Assembly: GCA_964569315.1 (NCBI GenBank)
Contig: CAZMUZ010000018.1
Coordinates: forward strand, 1-46,444
Length of the DNA: 46,444 nt
Direction of reading: 5' to 3'
DNA from: CADEFF01 sp964569315
GTDB lineage: Bacteria > Pseudomonadota > Alphaproteobacteria > Dongiales > Dongiaceae
A program made the position numbers and the translations under genes. Of this stretch, positions 41,375 to 46,444 are shown in pieces (the first letter of the stretch is position 1; each line of letters starts with the position of its first letter). Under the pieces are notes generated by a model. That model was not told the DNA's origin and did not search any database. It was given only the letters and a program-made list of their open reading frames with translations.

Positions 41375-41989
41375 GTCCCTTCGCTGGGCTTGGTCAAATC
41401 CGACTTGCCGCCGGACGATGGCGCCCGCCATGCGACATCCCCGTGAACCGCCGATCGCGCGAGACATGAGCTCTCCGCTGCCGCCCGGAGCCGGCCTCCT
41501 TTCGAGGATCGCCTCCGATGCAGCGGGCCGGGCGCGATGACGGCCGGCTATTCCGAATCCGGGTAAGTTGGGCGCCCCTGCCCGCAGCGGGGACCGAGCG
41601 AAGGCTGATCTTCCTCAGTCCGAGGCAGGGGCGAACGAGTCTGCGCGCGTGCTGATCCGCTGCCGTCGAGGCCCGTTCCATCGCGATCGTCGTTTGCAGA
41701 ACGTCTTCAGCATCGCTTCCATCGCCGCCGGCTGCCGGTCCCTTGCTCTCTCAATAGGGACCGCCTGACTCGATTTTCAAGAGACAGAGTCGAAAGGCCG
41801 CACTTGCCCGATTGCGGCTTCGCGGCGGGAAAATCTTTCTGCGCGCGCACGAGCTGCGACGCGCCAGACGTGCCATCGGACGCCATTCGATAGCGCGCGC
41901 TTTCGGCGGGGTCGCCCTCCCTGCGAGCAGGGCAGTCGATCGCGCACCCGGTTGCTTCTTCCCCCTCCCGTTCGAGGGGAGATCGGGCT
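41369..41989. other. Gene-free stretch between Rnk-like and glyoxalase genes
   Basis: About 620 bases with no supported gene on either strand. A weak hairpin GACTC...GAGTC surrounds 41768-41792 and CCCTGC-GA-GCAGGG lies near 41927. Nothing else is recognised; a small RNA or a decayed gene is possible but unsupported. Confidence 0.4.
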
Positions 41990-42409
41990 TCAGCCCTGCT
42001 GAATCAGCTCGATCTTGTAGCCGTCCGGATCCTCGACGAAGGCGATGTGCAGGTCGCTGTCCTTCATCGGGCCCGCGGGCCGCGTGATCTTCACGCCCTC
42101 GGCCGCGAGCTGCTCGCAGGCGCGATAGACGTCCGGCACGGCGAAGGCCAGATGGCCGAAGGCGCCGCCATGCTCGTAGGGCTCCTCGCGGTCCCAGTTG
42201 TGGGTGAGCTCGATGACCGTGTTGGTGCGCTCGTCGCCATAGCCGACGAAGACGTTGGTGAACTTGTTCGTCGGGTAGTCGGTGCGGCGCAGCAGCTTCA
42301 TGCCGAAGAGCCGCGTGTAGAAATCGATCGAGCGATCGAGATCGCGCACGCGGATCATGGAATGCAGCAGCCGGTAGTTCGTCTTCTGGTCGGTCGTGGC
42401 GAGGTTCAT
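41990..42409 (-). CDS. gloA: Glyoxalase I (lactoylglutathione lyase)
   Basis: A 139-residue metalloenzyme. LLHSMIRVRDLDRSIDFYTRLFGM provides the first metal His; NTVIELTHNW, GHLAFAVPDV and KIELIQQG carry the other ligands. Length and motifs match the short nickel-type bacterial glyoxalase I that converts the methylglyoxal-glutathione adduct to lactoylglutathione. It lies 93 bases downstream of the Rieske oxygenase gene on the same strand. Confidence 0.94.
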   Translation of the reverse strand: MNLATTDQKTNYRLLHSMIRVRDLDRSIDFYTRLFGMKLLRRTDYPTNKFTNVFVGYGDERTNTVIELTHNWDREEPYEHGGAFGHLAFAVPDVYRACEQLAAEGVKITRPAGPMKDSDLHIAFVEDPDGYKIELIQQG

Positions 42410-42502
42410 GGCGATCTCACTTTCCCCGGAAGCCCGAGAGGCGGCCGCGGTCCGGACGAGGCCGGCGGCACGCGATGATCTGCATTACCCGAGGCCGCCC
42501 GC

Positions 42503-43606
42503 TCACGCAACGCTCTCGCGCACCAGCCGCTGGAACTCGTAGAGGCTGGTCTCCCAGCAGGGCGAGAGCACGCCGCCGGTGGCCGTCGCGCTCGAGGCGC
42601 GGCCGGCCTGCAGCCGTTCGACCATCGCATGGTCTTCCTTGTGGACGTCGTACCAAAGCCGGCGCTGGGCGGCGATCTTCGCCTCGCCCCAGGGCTCGCC
42701 TGCCATCTGGTAGATGACGCGATATTGCTGCGTGCGGCCCGGCGACAGCGGAACGTTGAGATGCACCCCGACCTCGTCCGGCACATAGACGCCGAGCACG
42801 AAGGTCGGGAAGAGCGTGAGATAGCGCGAGCTGACGGCGAGCGTGCCCGCGCGGCCGACGCGATCCTCCGGGATGTCCACGGCGCTGCCGATGCAGGCGC
42901 CGTTGACGAGCGGGTAGTGGTCGTCGAGCGGCTGCTCGGTCGTGCTGTGATGCACCACCGGCACATGGTAGGGCTCGATGAAGTTTTCCATCAGGAACTT
43001 CCAGTTGGCCTCGACCACGCCGAGATCGATCCTGGCGACCGGGCGGAGCTTGCCGAAATCGGTGCCTTCCAGCGCCTCCTTGAGCGGGCGGAGAAACGCC
43101 TCGAAGGGTTCCGCCTTGCCGTCGATATTGACGAAGATCCAGTCATGGAAGATGCCGAGCGATACGGGCGCGAGCCCGTGCGCGCCCTTGTCGAAGCCGG
43201 GGACGTCCTGACGCCAGCCCCCGAAATTGGGCGCGGCCAGCAGCTTGCCTTCGAGGTCGTAGGTCCAGGCGTGGTAGGGGCAGGTGAGCGTGCGCTTCGC
43301 GCAGGCCGCCTCGTTGAAGAGCTTCGCGCCGCGATGCGCGCAGGCATTGTGGAAGCCGCGCAGCACGCCGTCGCGCCCGCGGATCAGCACCAGCGGCTGG
43401 CCGCCGACTGTGACGGGCTGCAGATCGCCGGGCTCGGCCAGCTCGTGCGCGAAGGCCGCGAAGACCCAGCGCCGGGCGAACAGCCGTTCGTTCTCGCGGC
43501 ACATGAACTCGTCGCTGAGATAGGCCTCGCGCGGGAGCCCTCGCATGACCTCGGAATAGAGCCCGGTCCGGAAGCGGGAGATGTCCAGATCTGCGGTCTC
43601 GTTCAT
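42503..43606 (-). CDS. Rieske-type ring-hydroxylating or demethylating oxygenase
   Basis: A 367-residue oxygenase alpha subunit. The Rieske cluster is Cys89-Ala-His91 and Cys109-x-x-His112 (CPYHAWTYDLEG). The mononuclear iron site is ENFIEPYHVPVVHHS, with His214 and His219. It resembles the choline/glycine-betaine/carnitine/stachydrine group of N-demethylating Rieske enzymes rather than typical naphthalene dioxygenases, but that distinction needs a tree. No reductase or ferredoxin gene is beside it. It is divergent from a GcvA-like LysR gene, its probable regulator. Confidence 0.88.
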   Translation of the reverse strand: MNETADLDISRFRTGLYSEVMRGLPREAYLSDEFMCRENERLFARRWVFAAFAHELAEPGDLQPVTVGGQPLVLIRGRDGVLRGFHNACAHRGAKLFNEAACAKRTLTCPYHAWTYDLEGKLLAAPNFGGWRQDVPGFDKGAHGLAPVSLGIFHDWIFVNIDGKAEPFEAFLRPLKEALEGTDFGKLRPVARIDLGVVEANWKFLMENFIEPYHVPVVHHSTTEQPLDDHYPLVNGACIGSAVDIPEDRVGRAGTLAVSSRYLTLFPTFVLGVYVPDEVGVHLNVPLSPGRTQQYRVIYQMAGEPWGEAKIAAQRRLWYDVHKEDHAMVERLQAGRASSATATGGVLSPCWETSLYEFQRLVRESVA

Positions 43607-43846
43607 GGGGTCATTACCTCGCTTGGCGACAGGGCTGGAGGACGGGGGCCGCTCGGAAATCGACTGGGCCGCCCCGGCCGTTTCGGATTCCGCAACGGCG
43701 TCAGGGCGCTACGGCTCCCAATTGGGCCTTCCGGCCATCCTTGCGCAAATGATTATTCCTGCGCGGGTCATTAGAATAGCTAAAGTCCGGCCGTGAGCGG
43801 ACCGGCAGGAGACATGGATGTTCCTCGCGCGCCCGGCCCTTCGACC
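43607..43846. promoter_or_regulatory. Divergent control region, Rieske gene / LysR gene
   Basis: An AT-rich patch at about 43747-43785 stands out from the GC-rich surroundings. It contains the dyad ATTC-N15-GAAT (about 43754-43776) with a TTC...GAA core, a plausible LysR-family site. No clear -35/-10 pair can be assigned with confidence. Confidence 0.4.
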
Positions 43847-44821
43847 ATGACAAGGCTGCCCCCGCTCAACGCGCTGCGCGCCTTCGAGGCGGCCGCCCGG
43901 CATCTCAGCTTCAAGCGTGCGGCGGACGAGCTGCATGTGACCCAGGCTGCCATCAGCCATCAGGTGAAGCAGCTCGAGGCGCATCTGCATCTGCCGCTGT
44001 TCGAGCGATCGGCCCGCGGAGTAACGCTGACCGAGGCGGGCCGCGCGCTGCTGCCGGTCCTCAGCGACGCCTTCGATTCGATCCTGCAGACGGTCGAAGG
44101 GCTGGGCGCAGCCAGAAGCGGCGGCGCGCTCCTGGTGAGTCTGCGGCCCTATTTCGCGGCCAAATGGCTGGCGCCCCGCCTCGCCCGCTTCTGGCAGGCC
44201 TGGCCGCAGATCGCGCTTCGCCTCCACCACACCACCCGACCGGTCAGCTTCCGCGGCGAGGAGATCGACCTGGCGATCTGGTGGGGCGACGGCGACTGGC
44301 CGGGCGTCGAGACCGAGCGGCTGCTGCCCTGCGACCTGACCGCCGTCTGCAGCCCGGACCTGCTGCAGGGTCCCTACCCGCTCAACTCGCCCTGGGCGCT
44401 CCGCTGGCACACGCTGCTGCATGAGGAGACCGACGAGAACTGGCGACGCTGGCTCTCGGCCGCGGGCGTGCCCGACCTCAAGCCGCGCAAGCAGCTCTTC
44501 ATCGACGACACCAACGTGCGGCTCGAGGCCGCCATCAAGGGCCAGGGCATCGCCCTTACCGGCCGCGAGCTGGTGGCGGACGAGCTGGCGGCGAAACGGC
44601 TGGTGGCGCCGTTCGAGACCAGCCTCGGCGGCTTCGCCTACTATTTCGTCTATCCGAAAGGCGCGCTGTCGCGACCGGCCGTCCGCGCCTTCCGCGACTG
44701 GATCTTCGCGGAGGCGCAGGCCGATCGCGGCGCGACTACCGGCGCCGTGCCGCCGACGGATCCTGCCCGGCCGAAACCGGCGCCGCCGACGTCTGCCAGG
44801 GCGAAGCGGCGGCCGGCCTGA
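43847..44821 (+). CDS. LysR-family regulator, GcvA-like
   Basis: A 324-residue regulator. The N-terminus reads RLPPLNALRAFEAAARHLSF, which is the characteristic opening of the GcvA group, followed by KRAADELHVTQAAISHQVKQLE. ATG 43847 is chosen from that homology; ATG 43814 (AGGAG only 2 bases away) and GTG 43793 are in-frame alternatives. GcvA-type regulators often control glycine or amine metabolism. It is divergent from the Rieske oxygenase gene. The C-terminal 30 residues are Pro/Arg-rich and probably disordered. Confidence 0.9.
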   Translation: MTRLPPLNALRAFEAAARHLSFKRAADELHVTQAAISHQVKQLEAHLHLPLFERSARGVTLTEAGRALLPVLSDAFDSILQTVEGLGAARSGGALLVSLRPYFAAKWLAPRLARFWQAWPQIALRLHHTTRPVSFRGEEIDLAIWWGDGDWPGVETERLLPCDLTAVCSPDLLQGPYPLNSPWALRWHTLLHEETDENWRRWLSAAGVPDLKPRKQLFIDDTNVRLEAAIKGQGIALTGRELVADELAAKRLVAPFETSLGGFAYYFVYPKGALSRPAVRAFRDWIFAEAQADRGATTGAVPPTDPARPKPAPPTSARAKRRPA

Positions 44822-44940
44822 ATGCGCCGGATTTCAGCAGAACTGTCGCAAGGTTCGCGGGGTTGCACGGGACCGCTCCTTTCCGGCGCACCCGCCGGAA
44901 GGGCATCCGAGGCTCCACGGATCGACGCGTCAGGGCGTCG

Positions 44941-45108
44941 TCAGTGAGGGATAAGTTGGACGATTTCGTCCTTGATCCGGAGCTTCTGGCGCTTAAGTTC
45001 GGTGATCCTGGCGTCGTCGGGGTGGGGCCGACCTTCTTCTTCGGCGATCAGGCGATCCAGGTCGGCATGTTTGGCTTTCAGGGAGTCGACATGCTCCGTC
45101 GTGGCCAT
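44941..45108 (-). CDS. DUF465 (YdcH-like) small protein
   Basis: A 55-residue helical-hairpin protein: HVDSLKAKHADLDRLIAEEEGRPHPDDARITELKRQKLRIKDEI. The KH-x-x-LD and LKRQKLRIKDEI motifs are those of the DUF465/YdcH family, common tiny proteins of unknown role. AAAGGAGG precedes ATG 45108, a near-perfect ribosome site, implying high expression. Confidence 0.88.
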   Translation of the reverse strand: MATTEHVDSLKAKHADLDRLIAEEEGRPHPDDARITELKRQKLRIKDEIVQLIPH

Positions 45109-45243
45109 GCGGTAACCTCCTTTGACAAGTCGCAGGACGTCTACGACAAGGATGCTAACGCCGTTGGCCGCGCCCTGTAAACGAGACTCGACATGCCCCG
45201 CCGATCGCCGGTAAAGCCTTGGAATTCTGCCGAGTCGGGCGCC

Positions 45244-45837
45244 ATGCCGCGACTCATCGTGGGGATCAGCGGGGCTTCCGGCGCCCTCTACGGCATCCGG
45301 CTGCTGAAGGCGTTGAAGCCGCTTTCCGTCGAGACCCATCTGGTGATCTCGCGCGCGGCCGAGCTCACCATCGCCTACGAGACCGACCTCAAGATTCCGG
45401 AGGTGCGCGCGCTCGCGGATGCGACCTACGGCATCGACGATCTCGGCGCGCCGATCGCGAGCGGCTCCTTCCCGACGCTCGGCATGGTGATCGCACCCTG
45501 CTCGATCAAGACGATGGGCGAGATCGCCACGGGCGTGACCTCGAACCTGCTCAGCCGTGCCGCCGATGTGACGCTGAAGGAGCGTCGCCGGCTGGTGCTG
45601 GCGCTCCGCGAGACCCCGCTCCATACGGGCCATCTCCGGAGCCTGCTCGCGCTGTCCGAGATGGGCGCGGTCGTGGCGCCGCCCGTGCCGGCCTTCTATG
45701 CACGCCCGGAGAGCATCGAGGCGATGGTCGATCACACGGTCGGACGGCTCGCCGATCTCTTCGGCCTCGATACCGGCGGCGTCAGGCGATGGCAGGGACC
45801 GCCACCCGGGCGCCGGCGCCGCCCGATGGAAGACTGA
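45244..45837 (+). CDS. ubiX: Flavin prenyltransferase UbiX
   Basis: A 197-residue enzyme that makes prenylated FMN for UbiD-type decarboxylases in ubiquinone synthesis. The flavin loop is IVGISGASGALYGIRLL, then VIAPCSIKTMGEIATG (Cys-Ser-x-Lys-Thr), LVLALRETPLHTGHLRSL and the PPVPAFYARP segment. ATG 45244 opens the family N-terminus (MPRLIVGISG); ATG 45193 is in frame, and neither has a clear ribosome site. No UbiD gene is in the window. Confidence 0.93.
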   Translation: MPRLIVGISGASGALYGIRLLKALKPLSVETHLVISRAAELTIAYETDLKIPEVRALADATYGIDDLGAPIASGSFPTLGMVIAPCSIKTMGEIATGVTSNLLSRAADVTLKERRRLVLALRETPLHTGHLRSLLALSEMGAVVAPPVPAFYARPESIEAMVDHTVGRLADLFGLDTGGVRRWQGPPPGRRRRPMED

Positions 45838-45876
45838 GCCGGGGGCTGAGCCATACCCGCAGACGTCGGAAAGCCA

Positions 45877-46444
45877 ATGAACCAGGAGGAAACCTTCGAT
45901 CCAGATGATCGCGACTGGAGCGAAGTCGTGCGGTTGATGCATGAAGCCCGCACAAAGCGTCGCGGATATGCTGACTATTGGGAATGGGCGATAGACCCGC
46001 GCCGGGCCGAGAAGCATGCCGCTCAAGTGCTCTGCAACTATCTCGCACGATGCGACGAGCAGGTGTCTGGGCCTCTATTCATTGTCGTGGCTGATCCGCC
46101 TGATGTGCTGTTGAGCACCGCCGATGGACGTCAAATTGGCATCGAGGTGACACAACTTGTCGACGCCGAGACGGTGAAACGGCATCGATATCGCAAGGAG
46201 CGAGGTGAAGCGGACCTCTACGATTGGGCAGACTGGACGCCGATAAGTACAGCCAACGGGCTAAGCAAACTCATTGCAGTAAAGGATCGGAAATTAGCCA
46301 GAGCAGCGGGAGCTTACGACGAACTGGTGTTAGCAATTACCACCGACGAACCGCTTATCAACGAAGCGCTCGCGGCGGAAGCAGTAGAACTATGCCGGCC
46401 GTCAGTTGAACGGATCAGCCGTGCATTCTTGCTATTGAGCTATC
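45877..46444 (+). CDS. Unrecognised protein, 5' part only (window edge)
   Basis: An open frame of 189 codons that runs off the window without a stop. It starts MNQEETFDPDDRDWSEVV. The segment FIVVADPPDVLLSTADGRQIGIEVTQL has an Asp before a strand and a Glu-Val-Thr on the next, loosely like a PD-(D/E)xK nuclease core, and YDELVLAITTDEP follows. Many codons end in A or T (TTA, CTA, AGA, ATA, GGA), unlike every other gene here, pointing to recent transfer. I cannot name its family. Confidence 0.7.
   Translation, partial: MNQEETFDPDDRDWSEVVRLMHEARTKRRGYADYWEWAIDPRRAEKHAAQVLCNYLARCDEQVSGPLFIVVADPPDVLLSTADGRQIGIEVTQLVDAETVKRHRYRKERGEADLYDWADWTPISTANGLSKLIAVKDRKLARAAGAYDELVLAITTDEPLINEALAAEAVELCRPSVERISRAFLLLSY

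Noticed and set aside
41369..41989. Gene in the gap upstream of the Rnk-like gene
   Set aside because: The short frames on both strands lack ribosome sites and recognisable sequence; no family match by eye.
1..46444. CRISPR array, insertion sequence, integrase or prophage genes
   Set aside because: No regularly spaced repeats, transposase or integrase motifs, or phage structural genes were seen in any frame I read.

Overview
The window is a dense, GC-rich bacterial chromosome segment with short intergenic gaps, many 4-bp ATGA overlaps and few AT-rich stretches. Several genes belong to families typical of Alphaproteobacteria: an RcdA-type DUF1465 protein, a DUF1013/TrcR protein, DUF1192, a zinc-free-type L31, an RpoH-style promoter and a ROSE-like RNA thermometer. 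A Rhodospirillales-like member is my best guess, but no rRNA is present to place it. I see no rRNA, tRNA, CRISPR array, transposase or integrase.

Layout. (1) 1-2637: end of an Mla/MCE lipid-transport operon (MlaE end, MlaF, MlaD, auxiliary lipoprotein). (2) 2703-8202: an outer-membrane barrel protein, an unknown protein, class I aldolase, a ThiE-like protein with lost catalytic residues, MetF, EF-P and an inositol-monophosphatase-family enzyme. (3) 8295-12955: a periplasmic Pro/Ala-rich OmpA-like protein, a MotA/TolQ-type channel, a MotB/OmpA-type partner and a LysR regulator, with a clear promoter in front. (4) 13170-20125: a creatinine/creatine module consisting of a yeast-type cytosine-deaminase homologue, a four-gene spermidine-type ABC importer, creatininase and creatinase, with an operator-like divergent promoter region and a strong terminator. 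(5) 20270-33013: core genes (MsbA-type exporter, frataxin CyaY, L31, RcdA, Hsp20 with thermometer, MetY, DUF1192, quinone oxidoreductase, DUF1013), interrupted by accessory genes. One of these, a glutathione S-transferase, lies between two copies of the 3' end of the DUF1192 gene. (6) 33092-40709: a second four-gene spermidine-type ABC importer, an acetyltransferase overlapping a propionyl-CoA synthetase, and a second creatininase-family hydrolase. (7) 40913-45837: an Rnk/GreA-type factor, glyoxalase I, a Rieske oxygenase with a divergent GcvA-like LysR, a DUF465 protein and UbiX. (8) 45877-end: a visibly lower-GC truncated gene that may mark the start of an accessory island.

How the genes work together. 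The strongest biological story is creatinine use. The importer would bring in creatinine or creatine, creatininase interconverts creatinine and creatine, and creatinase splits creatine to sarcosine and urea; key residues of both enzymes are visible. The deaminase next to the importer could deaminate cytosine, or possibly creatinine. A second importer plus creatininase-family gene 20 kb away looks like a parallel module for a related amide. The least explained system is the MotA/MotB-like channel operon, which has no flagellar or Tol genes around it.
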